Assembly: GCA_051656605.1 (NCBI GenBank)
Contig: JBOGCF010000002.1
Location: 62,001-126,000 of the forward strand
Length of the DNA: 64,000 nt
Reading direction: 5' to 3'
Origin: UBA12018 sp051656605
GTDB lineage: Bacteria > Bacteroidota > Bacteroidia > Bacteroidales > CAMTPD01
In this document: piece by piece, positions 34,029 to 42,858 of the stretch
Numbering within the stretch: position 1 is the first letter of the stretch
Layout: every line of letters begins with the position of its first letter
Program-made: the position numbers and the translations under genes
Notes under the pieces: model-generated
Databases searched by the model: none
What the model was told of the DNA's origin: nothing
What the model saw: only the letters and a program-made list of their open reading frames with translations

Positions 34029-35210
34029 TCACTGCAAAAAACGAATCGCCAAATAAGCCATTGTTCCTGCCGCTGTTTTCAAAGACTCTTCATCGATAAG
34101 AAATGTCGAAGTATGTGAAGCACCTCGTTCAGTTTTATTACGTACGCCAAAACGGAAAAAACAACCCTTGTATTTCTCGGTATAAAATCCAAAGTCTTCG
34201 CTCGTTGTACGGGGCTCAAACGCCTTAACATGATCCGTTCCTAAGTATTCTTGGGCAAACAATCGTGCAGCATTGGTTACCTGATCATCATTTATTACTT
34301 CAGGATATCCATCATCTTGTTTGATTTCAAATTCGCATAGATAAGCTTCGGCAGTATGACGACCAATGATCGGAATCAGTTGTTTGGCTTTCTCTCGCTC
34401 TTCCTTATCAAAACAACGCAACGATCCTGCAAGTACAACTTCATGAGGTATAACATTGGTTGCCCCATCAGCAATAAAGCGACCAAATGTAAGCGACATA
34501 GGAGTAAACGGATTTTTGGTACGGCTTAAGATTTGCTGCATAGCCACTACCACTTGAGCCGCTGCCAGAACTGCATCTGTGTGTTTGTGAGGCATAGCAC
34601 CGTGACCACCTTTACCTTTAACTTTTATATGAATCTCATCGGCCGAAGCCATAACGGCACCGTTACAAAAGCTTACTATACCGGATTCGTCATACATATT
34701 ACTATGCTGACCAAGAATTAACGCTGGCTCATACTCATCAAAGACACCGTCTTCAAGCATTAGGCGTGCTCCACCCGGATCTTGTTCCTCACCTGGCTGG
34801 AATACCAATAAGATTGTACCTTCAAAGCTATCTCGCATTTCAGCTAAAACGCGAGCAGCACCAAGTAAAGCCGCCACATGAGAATCATGTCCACAAGCAT
34901 GCATAACTCCAGCATTGACCGAACAAAATGGGATTTCATTCTCCTCCAAAACAGGTAATGCATCCATATCTGCACGAAGAGCTATAACCTTAGACGAAGG
35001 ATTTATTCCTTTTAAGATACCCAAAACGCCTGTACCTGCAATACCGGCTCGGTAAGGTATAGATAGAGAATCCAGTACTTTCTGAATATACGCAGAGGTG
35101 TTATACTCCTCGAATGATAACTCGGGATACTGATGTAGATATTGATAATCTTGAACAATAGTCGGATACAAGTCGTTGATCCGATTATGAATAAAAGTGG
35201 ATGTGCTCAT
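34029..35210 (-). CDS. M20-family amidohydrolase/peptidase (N-acyl amino acid hydrolase type)
   Basis: A 393-residue zinc-dependent enzyme. Family ligands and motifs seen are ALRADMDALPV, VMHACGHDSHVAALLG, LVFQPGEEQDPGGARL, a His in ILGQHSNMYDE, and a late His in GASHTSTFLID. The arrangement is that of the IAA-amino-acid hydrolase/hippurate hydrolase/N-acetyldiaminopimelate deacetylase branch, which removes acyl groups from amino acids. No signal peptide is visible, so it is cytoplasmic. It stands alone: its promoter region overlaps the terminator of the upstream exb operon on the same strand. Confidence 0.9.
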   Translation of the reverse strand: MSTSTFIHNRINDLYPTIVQDYQYLHQYPELSFEEYNTSAYIQKVLDSLSIPYRAGIAGTGVLGILKGINPSSKVIALRADMDALPVLEENEIPFCSVNAGVMHACGHDSHVAALLGAARVLAEMRDSFEGTILLVFQPGEEQDPGGARLMLEDGVFDEYEPALILGQHSNMYDESGIVSFCNGAVMASADEIHIKVKGKGGHGAMPHKHTDAVLAAAQVVVAMQQILSRTKNPFTPMSLTFGRFIADGATNVIPHEVVLAGSLRCFDKEEREKAKQLIPIIGRHTAEAYLCEFEIKQDDGYPEVINDDQVTNAARLFAQEYLGTDHVKAFEPRTTSEDFGFYTEKYKGCFFRFGVRNKTERGASHTSTFLIDEESLKTAAGTMAYLAIRFLQ

Positions 35211-35254
35211 AGTAGAAATGATAACGTTTAAGATATAAACAAATCAGAAACAAA

Positions 35255-35282
35255 AAAAGCTACCCTCGTGAGGGTAGCTTTT
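35255..35282 (-). terminator. Intrinsic terminator of the exb operon
   Basis: A perfect 12-bp stem (35255-35266 with 35271-35282) and 4-nt loop, flanked by an A-run on the plus strand that becomes a U-run on the minus-strand transcript. Confidence 0.9.
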
Positions 35283-35301
35283 AAGATATGAAATAAAATC
35301 A

Positions 35302-35778
35302 TTAATCTTTTTTGTTTGCTCCTTGAGCAGCTGAGTAGTTGATTTTAAGAGCGTAAGCATCACGTAGTGCTTGCTTAACATCTGTAACAACACCCATCTT
35401 TGTATTTGCATCTACTTTAAGAGATACAGTCATAAATGGCTGATCTTCTTCTTTCATAGATGATTTCTCTTGAGCAACATAGTTTTCAATCTCGCTAACT
35501 TCAGCAAATTGATCGTTCAACTGCATACGAGGCTCTGTACCTAATTTAGCACGGAACTCTTCAGTTGGAATACCAATATAGATGAATGTTACCAACGATT
35601 TCTTTTCCAACTTTTGCAACTCTGTTGCTTGTGGAACTTTGAATTGAACCTTCAATGTCACCTCACGCATTGTTGTTGTCATCATAAAGAAGAACAAAAG
35701 CGTAAAGATCAAGTCAGGAAGTGAAGAAGTGTTCAATGCTGGCATCTCTCTGCCGCCGGCCTTAGTAAACTTTCCCAT
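35302..35778 (-). CDS. exbD: ExbD/TolR-family biopolymer transport protein (second copy)
   Basis: A 158-residue inner-membrane protein with one N-terminal transmembrane helix containing the conserved Asp (SSLPDLIFTLLFFFMMTTTM) and a periplasmic domain. With ExbB it forms the proton-driven motor that energises TonB. Its start codon overlaps the stop codon of the upstream exbD (TAATG), so translation is coupled. It is the last gene of a four-gene operon. Confidence 0.92.
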   Translation of the reverse strand: MGKFTKAGGREMPALNTSSLPDLIFTLLFFFMMTTTMREVTLKVQFKVPQATELQKLEKKSLVTFIYIGIPTEEFRAKLGTEPRMQLNDQFAEVSEIENYVAQEKSSMKEEDQPFMTVSLKVDANTKMGVVTDVKQALRDAYALKINYSAAQGANKKD

Positions 35779-36371
35779 TATTTCTTCCCTCCATGTTTTT
35801 TAGGTTCTGCTTCTGAGATCTTTTGAGGATAGTAATCAATTACAGCAGCTTTCTCATCATCATTTAGCTCTTCGAATGATTTGCCAAATTTCTGTTTCGA
35901 AATATCCTCACGCAATTCGTTGTAAGCTTTTGCAAGCTCATTTTGAACAGCGATATACCACCAATAAGGAGTATCTACCGTATTCTGCAACGAAATGATA
36001 TGATTCTTTGTAATTTTTACATTCCCGAAATAAGGAATCTCAACATCTAACTTCTCTGGTAGATGCGCATCGTCATTTGCATTAACGATAAATTCCTTTG
36101 CTTTATCTTTCAACTGCTCGAGAGCTACAAACTCCCCTCCAGCCAAAATCATCTTCGTGTCCTGATTCAAACGAACCTCGAAAAGGTTTCTCTTCTTAAT
36201 ATCTACATCAAGATCTTTTTGATCTTTCGGTACAGGTGGTGGCAAACGACGTGCCAAACCTTTATCTGTATCCATAGATGTTGTAATCAAGAAGAAGATC
36301 AGCAACAAGAAAGCGATATCGGCAGAAGAACTGGAGTTAATCTCGGCCAGTTTTCTTTTTTTTCTTGCCAT
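35778..36371 (-). CDS. exbD: ExbD/TolR-family biopolymer transport protein (first copy)
   Basis: A 197-residue protein with a basic N-terminus (MARKKRKLAEI), one transmembrane helix with the conserved Asp (SSADIAFLLLIFFLITTSMD) and a periplasmic domain longer than usual. It carries an acidic/amphipathic insert and a charged C-terminal tail (EAEPKKHGGKK). Its sequence differs clearly from its neighbour, so the motor is probably a heteromer. It lies 18 bp after the small membrane protein gene. Confidence 0.92.
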   Translation of the reverse strand: MARKKRKLAEINSSSSADIAFLLLIFFLITTSMDTDKGLARRLPPPVPKDQKDLDVDIKKRNLFEVRLNQDTKMILAGGEFVALEQLKDKAKEFIVNANDDAHLPEKLDVEIPYFGNVKITKNHIISLQNTVDTPYWWYIAVQNELAKAYNELREDISKQKFGKSFEELNDDEKAAVIDYYPQKISEAEPKKHGGKK

Positions 36372-36389
36372 TTCTTCTTCGTTTATTGA

Positions 36390-36863
36390 TTACTTACTTA
36401 AGAATCGTTTTACACTACCTGCTGCAACACTAAGGATGATCAATAGTGTAAGAACATATGACGAATAAAGCCACATATCTGTAAGTTTGTTGTAGAAAGG
36501 AGTATTCTCTTCACCGTCGTATCCTGGGATAGCAAGTGGAGTATCGTTACCGATAGCATAAGAAACACCTAACAACGCAGCGAAAGCAGCAATACCCAAA
36601 AGTGAACGCATTGCAACTTTTGGATTTTCTTTCAACAAATTGAAGAATTGGAATAGTGCGAAAAGAAGAGTACACACAACAGTTACTCCACAAAGCACAT
36701 AGCACCAGTTAAGAAGCAAAGTTGTATAAACCGGAACCGGTTCTTCATACTGCTCCATTTTAACTGCGCCTCCAAAGTAAAACATGCCTAGAACGACAAC
36801 TGTAATAATCAAAGAAAATAACAGCGTCCAACTAGATATCTTTCTAATTTTGTGAACAGCCAT
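36390..36863 (-). CDS. Small membrane protein of the exb operon
   Basis: A 157-residue protein with four hydrophobic segments (about residues 12-32, 46-70, 85-103 and 131-150) and a short loop containing YDGEENTPFYNKLTDMW. No named family is recognised. It lies between exbB (6 bp upstream) and exbD (18 bp downstream). That position suggests an accessory subunit of the motor, which is inference from context. Confidence 0.75.
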   Translation of the reverse strand: MAVHKIRKISSWTLLFSLIITVVVLGMFYFGGAVKMEQYEEPVPVYTTLLLNWCYVLCGVTVVCTLLFALFQFFNLLKENPKVAMRSLLGIAAFAALLGVSYAIGNDTPLAIPGYDGEENTPFYNKLTDMWLYSSYVLTLLIILSVAAGSVKRFLSK

Positions 36864-36869
36864 GATTTT

Positions 36870-37625
36870 TTATTTTTTGAATTTTACGTTGTATTTGATT
36901 ACCAGGTCAAGAAGAGTGATTGATGCATCTTCCATTTTGTTCAACAAACCTTCTACTTTGTTAAGGATGTAGTTGTAGAACAATTGAAGAATCAAAGCAA
37001 CCACAAGACCACCTACTGTTGTAATCAAGGCAACTTTCATACCACCTGCAACAACTGTTGGGCTGATATCACCTACTTGTTGGATTTTGTCGAACGCGAA
37101 GATCATACCGATTACAGTACCCAAGAATCCAAGAGATGGAGCCATTGCGATAAACAAAGTAATCCAAGAAAGACCTTTTTCTAGCAAACCAGCTTGTACA
37201 CCACCGTAAGAAACTACAGCTTTTTCTACTACATCGATGCCATCATCTACACGCATCAAACCTTGATAATAGATTGAAGCGATAGGACCTCTTGTGTTAC
37301 GTGCAATTGTTTTAGCACCTTCGATGTCACCTTTTTCCAAAGCTTCTTCTACACCTTTGATCAATTTGTCTGGGTTTACTTCAGCAAGGTTAAGATAGAT
37401 AATTCTTTCCAAGCAAAAAGCCAAACCGAAAATCAAAGCGATAGCTACGAAGCTCATAAACATAGGAGAACCTTCGATAAACTTCGTTTTCAACGCTTGG
37501 TGGAAGCCGCCTTCCACATCCAAAGCAGCAGCATCAGCTGAAATAGCATCTTGAGCCATTGCTACAGCCGACATTCCTAGGGAAAATAGACCCATGAAAG
37601 AGGTAATTGAAAATAACTTTTTCAT
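36870..37625 (-). CDS. exbB: MotA/TolQ/ExbB proton-channel protein
   Basis: A 251-residue protein. An N-terminal hydrophobic segment (signal-like, ending SAVAMAQ) precedes three transmembrane helices; the family signature lies in the last two (APSLGFLGTVIGMIFAFDKI, VAGGMKVALITTVGGLVVAL). It is the proton-conducting stator of the TonB energising complex and first gene of the exbB-orf-exbD-exbD operon. tonB itself is about 2.2 kb away on the same strand. Confidence 0.93.
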   Translation of the reverse strand: MKKLFSITSFMGLFSLGMSAVAMAQDAISADAAALDVEGGFHQALKTKFIEGSPMFMSFVAIALIFGLAFCLERIIYLNLAEVNPDKLIKGVEEALEKGDIEGAKTIARNTRGPIASIYYQGLMRVDDGIDVVEKAVVSYGGVQAGLLEKGLSWITLFIAMAPSLGFLGTVIGMIFAFDKIQQVGDISPTVVAGGMKVALITTVGGLVVALILQLFYNYILNKVEGLLNKMEDASITLLDLVIKYNVKFKK

Positions 37626-37710
37626 TGTGTGTTTAATTTTAAGATTAATAATTCCTTAAATTATTTTTTTGATTATTGTTACTAAAGCTAAACTAATACG
37701 TTAAACTTTG

Positions 37711-37798
37711 CGGAGGGAGCGGGATTCGAACCCGCGATGCGCTTTTGGCGCATACACGCTTTCCAGGCGTGCCTCTTCAGCCACTCGAGCATCGCTCC
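37711..37798 (-). tRNA. tRNA-Ser (GGA)
   Basis: An 88-nt class II tRNA on the minus strand. The anticodon stem CACGC/GCGTG encloses loop CTGGAAA (anticodon GGA). It has a long variable arm with a 6-7 bp stem and a T-arm with TTCGAAT. The acceptor stem has one C-C mismatch at pair 5-68. CCA is not encoded. Confidence 0.93.
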
Positions 37799-37961
37799 AA
37801 TTTTTAATTATTTTTATCTCTCTCCAAATTCGGGCGCAAAATACAAAAAAAATCCCAAATACAAACTTTTGCACTTATAAATCTATCTATTTTCAAGATT
37901 ACGTCTAAACATAATTACTTGATTTATATTCACCGATTTACAAAACCCCGAGAAGTAAATA

Positions 37962-38738
37962 TCAGATCTTAAATAAGCTTCTTGTATTCTGACGAATCAA
38001 ATATTCAGCTTCATTAACAGTTAAATTAAAAATTTCGGCAACTTTTTGAAGAGTTTTACATACGTATGCAGGCTCATTTCGCTTGCCACGATAAGGAACA
38101 GGTGCTAAATACGGAGCATCTGTTTCGACAAGAATTCGAGACAAAATATCCAAACCCGAAAAAGTCTGAGCTAACCCGGAGTTCTTAAACGTCACGATTC
38201 CATTAACTCCAATCATAAATGAATCGAGTCCTAGTATCTCTTCTAATTCGTCTCTGTTTCCGCAAAAACTATGAAATACTCCACGCAATTTATCCGCACC
38301 TACAGCATGGATACAATCCATGACTTCCCGATGCGCATTACGTGTATGAATAATCACAGGTAAATCCATTTCGACGCTCCATCGCAATTGTTGAACAAAA
38401 GCATCTTTTTGCTGTTCTAGAAACGTCTGATCCCAGTATAGATCGATACCAATCTCTCCTATTGCACAAACATTTGATTGAGTTTTTATCGAGTTATATA
38501 TTGACTCCAGCACTGCCTTGTAATCTCCTTTTACACTTGTAGGATGCAAACCCAATGCAGGAACACAATAATCGGGATATTTTACACAAACCTGAAGCAA
38601 TGGTTCTAACGATTCCAAATCTACATTTGGCAAGATAACCTTTTCTACTCCGTTCTCTTTTGCATGCTCAATTACCAGATCTAAATCATCTTTAAACTCA
38701 ATCTCATATATATGAGAATGCGTATCAACTATACTCAT
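37962..38738 (-). CDS. tatD: TatD-family metal-dependent hydrolase
   Basis: A 258-residue TIM-barrel deoxyribonuclease/hydrolase. Metal ligands are seen in VDTHSHIYE (HxH), IGEIGIDLYW (Glu), VIIHTRNAHR, FHSFCGN and VETDAPYLAP (Asp). TatD proteins are 3'-5' DNases involved in DNA repair or degradation. It lies 16 bp downstream of the prenyl synthase gene on the same strand, giving a two-gene operon. Confidence 0.93.
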   Translation of the reverse strand: MSIVDTHSHIYEIEFKDDLDLVIEHAKENGVEKVILPNVDLESLEPLLQVCVKYPDYCVPALGLHPTSVKGDYKAVLESIYNSIKTQSNVCAIGEIGIDLYWDQTFLEQQKDAFVQQLRWSVEMDLPVIIHTRNAHREVMDCIHAVGADKLRGVFHSFCGNRDELEEILGLDSFMIGVNGIVTFKNSGLAQTFSGLDILSRILVETDAPYLAPVPYRGKRNEPAYVCKTLQKVAEIFNLTVNEAEYLIRQNTRSLFKI

Positions 38739-38754
38739 TTGTCTGAAATTCGAT

Positions 38755-39729
38755 TTATGATTTACGCCCCATCAACATTTGAGACAACTCTCGCAAGGCT
38801 GAAAGGTTATGGGAAGGTACAGAAATTTTCTCTAAACAAAGCATTGCGGTCTCAAAATATTGAGCAACTTTTCGCTCTGCCATTTTACGAATTCCATACG
38901 TATCATATATATATGTAAAGAATTCGATCTTTTCTTTCTTGTCAAAAATCTTGAATGAGAACCATTCATTCATATGCATACGATCCGTATCAGAAGCCTT
39001 ATTCAATGCATTGATAAGCATGTAAGTTTTCTTATTGGAACAGATATCTCCACCGATACTTTTACCAAATACTTTAGGATCACCATATACATCAAGCAAA
39101 TCATCTTGAAGCTGGAAAGCCAATCCGAGATTAATCCCAAAATCATATAATAACGAAGCATCCTGTTGAGAAGCACCTCCAATAATCGCTCCTGTTTTCA
39201 ATGCGCAAGCAAGCAATACAGCCGTTTTGAGACGAATCATTTCCAGATACTCATCCTCTGTTACATTTGCACGCAACTCAAACTCCATATCAAACTGTTG
39301 TCCGGCACAAACCTCAGTTGCTGTTGTTGAAAACAAATCCAGCACCTCTTTTAAGCATTCGGCAGGAGCATTTGACAGCAACTTATACGACTCAATCAAC
39401 ATGGCATCTCCTGAAAGAATGGCCACATTAGGATTCCAGCGCACATGCACCGTTTCTTTACCTCGACGTACATCTGCACAGTCCATCAAGTCATCGTGCA
39501 ATAGCGTGAAGTTGTGAAACACCTCAATTCCTACAGCCGGAGCCAAAGCTTTATCTACTTGATCAGTAAAGACATTGCATGCCATCAACGTTAGTGCAGG
39601 ACGCACACGTTTTCCTCCCAAAGATAAGATGTATTCGATTGGTTCAAATAAAGTTTTTGGAGGAGTATTAAACTCGAGTTGAGTTACATATGATTCGACC
39701 TGAGATAAGATCTCTTTAAATGTATACAT
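38755..39729 (-). CDS. Polyprenyl diphosphate synthase (octaprenyl-type)
   Basis: A 324-residue trans-prenyltransferase that makes the long prenyl chain, probably for menaquinone. The first aspartate-rich motif DDLMD lies in FTLLHDDLMDCADVRRG, the second DDLLD in AFQLQDDLLDVYGD; GGKRVRP marks the substrate-binding region. Chain length cannot be fixed by eye. It is operonic with tatD. A hairpin 3' of the tonB gene lies upstream. Confidence 0.9.
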   Translation of the reverse strand: MYTFKEILSQVESYVTQLEFNTPPKTLFEPIEYILSLGGKRVRPALTLMACNVFTDQVDKALAPAVGIEVFHNFTLLHDDLMDCADVRRGKETVHVRWNPNVAILSGDAMLIESYKLLSNAPAECLKEVLDLFSTTATEVCAGQQFDMEFELRANVTEDEYLEMIRLKTAVLLACALKTGAIIGGASQQDASLLYDFGINLGLAFQLQDDLLDVYGDPKVFGKSIGGDICSNKKTYMLINALNKASDTDRMHMNEWFSFKIFDKKEKIEFFTYIYDTYGIRKMAERKVAQYFETAMLCLEKISVPSHNLSALRELSQMLMGRKS

Positions 39730-39769
39730 AAGCGATCGACTATAGATAGTTCTAGATAGATATATGAAT

Positions 39770-39799
39770 AAAAAGAGGCTGCATGTGCAGCCTCTTTTT
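39770..39799 (-). terminator. Intrinsic terminator of tonB
   Basis: A perfect 14-bp stem (39770-39783 with 39786-39799) with a 2-base centre and A/T-runs, downstream of the minus-strand tonB. Confidence 0.88.
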
Positions 39800-39817
39800 A
39801 TTTTATTTATGTTGCGA

Positions 39818-40507
39818 TTATTGCAATCTGAATTGAACCGGCACTGTATATTTTACGTTTACAGGCTTACCACGTTGTGATCCCGGTTTCCATTTTGGCA
39901 TTGCGTTAACAACGCGCAAAGCTTCTTTATCCAAAGATGGGTCTACCCCTTTTACTACTGCAGCGTCTGTTACTTTACCTTCTTTATTTACAACGAACTG
40001 TACTACAACACGACCTTGAATACCGTTCTCTTGTGCTACAACCGGATATTTGATAGATTTACCAATGTACTTCATCAATTCTCCTTGTCCACCCGGGAAC
40101 TCAGGCATATCTTCTACAGTAACGAAGATTTCATTGGTATCTTCTTCTTCCTCTTCTACTTGAACAGGAGGAGTGTATACCTCTGTCTGTGCAGATTTTT
40201 GATTATCTTCTGATGTTACAATTTCTTGTTGCTCCAACTCTACGTCATCTTCTACAACCGTCAATGCTTCTACTACAACTGGTGCAGGAGGTGGTGGAGG
40301 TGGTGGAACAACCTCTTGTTGAATCGTAACTTCGATTTCCTCTTCTGCTAAGATGTCTCCGACAGCAGCGACCTCAACCTTCTTAACATCACGAGTACCC
40401 CATTCAAATGCTACGAACAAAAAAGCAAGCGCAACAACAAATCCCATAAGGACAAACAACTGTTTGCTTCCCTCCAAGTCCGCTTTAGGCGATTTCTTGA
40501 TTTCCAT
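39818..40507 (-). CDS. tonB: TonB-family energy transducer
   Basis: A 229-residue protein: short cytoplasmic N-terminus, one transmembrane helix (LFVLMGFVVALAFLFVAFEW), a proline-rich and acidic periplasmic linker (PPPPPPPAP and runs of Glu), and a C-terminal TonB domain (MPEFPGGQGELMKYIGKSIK, YPV, VNVKYTVPVQFRLQ). It transmits ExbB/ExbD energy to outer-membrane receptors. The start at MEIKKSPKAD was chosen: an in-frame ATG 45 bp upstream would overlap a TATTTTTG promoter-like box at 40542-40549 and adds an uncharacteristic Cys/His-rich leader. Confidence 0.92.
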   Translation of the reverse strand: MEIKKSPKADLEGSKQLFVLMGFVVALAFLFVAFEWGTRDVKKVEVAAVGDILAEEEIEVTIQQEVVPPPPPPPAPVVVEALTVVEDDVELEQQEIVTSEDNQKSAQTEVYTPPVQVEEEEEDTNEIFVTVEDMPEFPGGQGELMKYIGKSIKYPVVAQENGIQGRVVVQFVVNKEGKVTDAAVVKGVDPSLDKEALRVVNAMPKWKPGSQRGKPVNVKYTVPVQFRLQ

Positions 40508-40541
40508 ATGTTTATAATGTTTTATGTGTTTCTCAATACAG

Positions 40542-40549
40542 CAAAAATA
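40542..40549 (-). promoter_or_regulatory. Putative -7 box of tonB
   Basis: Minus-strand TATTTTTG matches TAnnTTTG, 35 bp upstream of the chosen tonB start. Confidence 0.45.
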
Positions 40550-40714
40550 CAATTTTTTTTATTTCTTCATCTCAATGAAGCTAAAAAACAATTTGAAATA
40601 ACTGAAAAACCGCAATCCTTAGCCGTTTTACACAATTATTATCTAATAATCATTCGAAAAAATTAAAGTGTTTTCGAAATGCGGTGTAAAGTAAAAACTT
40701 TTTCTCGAATAATG

Positions 40715-40722
40715 TATCTTTG
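40715..40722 (+). promoter_or_regulatory. Putative -7 box of cmk-ispH
   Basis: TATCTTTG matches TAnnTTTG, 49 bp before the cmk start. No TTG at -33 was seen. Confidence 0.5.
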
Positions 40723-40771
40723 AACCGAAAATTTGTCACATAAATCATCATATTTGATAAAAACAAGACTC

Positions 40772-41467
40772 ATGAAAAAGATAGTTATCGCCGTAGACGG
40801 CTTTTCTTCGTGTGGAAAAAGCACTATGGCCAAAGATTTGGCTAAAGAAATCGGTTATACTTATATTGATAGCGGAGCTATGTACAGAGCCGTGACTCTT
40901 TATGCGATCGAGAATAACATGATTATTGATAATCGTGTCGACGAAGAAGCCTTGAAACATGCAATTGACAACCATCTCATCCATATAACGTTCGAACTTA
41001 ACCCTAAAACCGAGCAGCGCGATACTTTCTTAAACGGCAACGACGTAGAGTCGTTGATACGAAGCATGCAAGTAGCCTCAAAGGTTAGCATCATCAGTGC
41101 AATCAAATTTGTACGACAAGCACTTGTTGCCATGCAGCAAGAAATGGGTCAAGCCAAAGGTGTCGTAATGGACGGCCGAGACATCGGCACAGCCGTATTC
41201 CCAGATGCAGAACTAAAGATCTTCGTAACAGCATCTCCCGAGGTAAGAGCACAACGCCGCGTAGATGAACTCGTAGCTAAAGGAAGTGATGTATCCTTCG
41301 ACGAGGTACTACAAAACGTAAAAGAAAGAGACCTAATGGATACAACTCGTGCCGAAAGTCCGCTTCGCAAAGCCAATGATGCTCTTGAGTTAGACAACTC
41401 TCACCTCACCATTGCACAGCAAAAGGCTTGGTTACTGGAACAATTTAACAGCGTTGTGAAATCATAA
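40772..41467 (+). CDS. cmk: Cytidylate kinase
   Basis: A 231-residue kinase that phosphorylates (d)CMP. P-loop GFSSCGKSTMAK, nucleotide-binding YIDSGAMYRAVTLYA and VVMDGRDIGTAVFPDAELKI are diagnostic. The start at MKKIVIAVDGF was preferred over an ATG 39 bp upstream because it matches the family N-terminus. ispH follows 24 bp later in an apparent operon, and this pairing is common in Bacteroidales. Confidence 0.96.
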   Translation: MKKIVIAVDGFSSCGKSTMAKDLAKEIGYTYIDSGAMYRAVTLYAIENNMIIDNRVDEEALKHAIDNHLIHITFELNPKTEQRDTFLNGNDVESLIRSMQVASKVSIISAIKFVRQALVAMQQEMGQAKGVVMDGRDIGTAVFPDAELKIFVTASPEVRAQRRVDELVAKGSDVSFDEVLQNVKERDLMDTTRAESPLRKANDALELDNSHLTIAQQKAWLLEQFNSVVKS

Positions 41468-41491
41468 ACAACGAAAACTATACAAGAATCT

Positions 41492-42385
41492 ATGATTAAA
41501 GTTGAAATAGATCAAGGTTCGGGATTTTGCTTCGGTGTAGTGAAAGCCATTGAAAGCGCAGAACGAGAATTGGCCAACAACCAACCCTTATACTGCCTTG
41601 GAGACATTGTTCACAACAGCCAAGAAGTAAGTCGCCTCAATCAAAAAGGCCTCTCAACCATTGATCACTCAGATCTTTCAAAGCTATCAAACGCCAAAGT
41701 CCTTCTTCGTGCTCACGGCGAACCTCCGTCGACCTACGAAACGGCAAAGCATAATAAAATAACAATTATAGATGCAACCTGCCCTGTTGTATTACAATTG
41801 CAACGAAAGATCAACAAGTACTTTCACTTGGTTGAGCCTCAAAACGGACAAATTGTGATTTACGGCAAAATCGGTCACGCTGAAGTAAACGGGCTTGTAG
41901 GACAAACCAACGGCAAAGCGGTGGTAATCGAAAAACCTGAAGATGCTGATGTGCTAGACTTTTCGCGTCCCATTATTTTATTCTCGCAAACGACCAAGTC
42001 GATAGAAGGCCTACACAAAACCGTAGAGTATATTAGAGAGCGCATGCAAGAAGGCATTCAGTTCGAATACTTCGACACCATTTGTCGTCAGGTAGCAAAT
42101 CGAATCCCAAGCATCATAGACTTTGCTTCGAAACATGACTGGGTTTATTTTGTTGCCGGTCGCAAAAGCTCGAACGGGAAAGTTCTGTTTGAAGAATGTA
42201 AGCGTGCCAATGAGCACACCATCTTTATTTCGGAAGACAACGAAATTACCGACAAACTTCCCGATTGGGTACAAAACGTTGGTGTTTGCGGAGCAACGTC
42301 TACTCCGAAATGGCTTATGGAAAAAGTAGCAACCAAAGTAGAATTAATCAACAACCCAAAGGAAGATCATTCATCTAATATATAA
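41492..42385 (+). CDS. ispH: 4-hydroxy-3-methylbut-2-enyl diphosphate reductase
   Basis: A 297-residue iron-sulfur enzyme, the last step of the MEP isoprenoid pathway, making IPP and DMAPP. The three cluster cysteines are seen: Cys13 in GFCFGVVKAIE, one near 97 in IDATCPVVLQLQ, and one near 267 in VGVCGATSTPKWL. RAHGEPPSTYE and IYGKIGHAEVNGL are also typical. It is operonic with cmk. A cluster of three hairpins follows the stop codon, the first a likely terminator. Confidence 0.96.
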   Translation: MIKVEIDQGSGFCFGVVKAIESAERELANNQPLYCLGDIVHNSQEVSRLNQKGLSTIDHSDLSKLSNAKVLLRAHGEPPSTYETAKHNKITIIDATCPVVLQLQRKINKYFHLVEPQNGQIVIYGKIGHAEVNGLVGQTNGKAVVIEKPEDADVLDFSRPIILFSQTTKSIEGLHKTVEYIRERMQEGIQFEYFDTICRQVANRIPSIIDFASKHDWVYFVAGRKSSNGKVLFEECKRANEHTIFISEDNEITDKLPDWVQNVGVCGATSTPKWLMEKVATKVELINNPKEDHSSNI

Positions 42386-42388
42386 CTT

Positions 42389-42505
42389 TTAAATCGTCAG
42401 AAGGCGGTCTGACGATTTAATCATAGTGAAGAAATAATCGTCAGGTCGCCATCTGACGATTCGAATCTAATGAAGAGTAAATCGTTTGATGGGCATCGAA
42501 CGATT
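42389..42505 (+). repeat. Three consecutive related hairpins after ispH
   Basis: Hairpin 1: 42389-42401 with 42408-42420 (13 bp, 6-nt loop). Hairpin 2: 42436-42444 with 42453-42461 (9 bp). Hairpin 3: 42480-42490 with 42495-42505 (11 bp with one G-T pair, 4-nt loop). All three share the AATCGT...ACGATT core, and hairpins 1 and 2 share AATCGTCAG. The first is the likely ispH terminator. Confidence 0.7.
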
Positions 42506-42823
42506 CGTTCTTCGTTTGTTTTAGAATTAGAATCAACATATACATAAAAAGATAATTGTAACCTTCACAAATCAATTACTCTATACTTTAAAATCAACCC
42601 TTGCGTCAACAATAGCTACGTATACGAACAATCGCGATACAACTTTACAATTCCTTGATCACATGTCTACCCAATCAACACTCACAACTTATACTTTGAA
42701 AGATAAATCAACATTATTTAATCATAAATTCAAAATCAAAACAAATTACCGATCAATCTGTTAATCATATTAATTCTTTATGAAGATTACAATTGACTCG
42801 ATTCATTCTAATCGAATAATTCT

Positions 42824-42831
42824 TACATTTG
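42824..42831 (+). promoter_or_regulatory. Putative -7 box of pfkA
   Basis: TACATTTG matches TAnnTTTG, 27 bp upstream of the pfkA start. Confidence 0.5.
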
Positions 42832-42858
42832 TAGCAAACAACCAATATCAATAAGGCT

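Larger units (their letters stand above)
42386..42858. other. Non-coding region between ispH and pfkA
   Basis: 473 bp without a gene. The first ~120 bp hold three related hairpins; the rest is AT-rich with no feature seen apart from the pfkA -7 box at 42824-42831. Confidence 0.7.
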
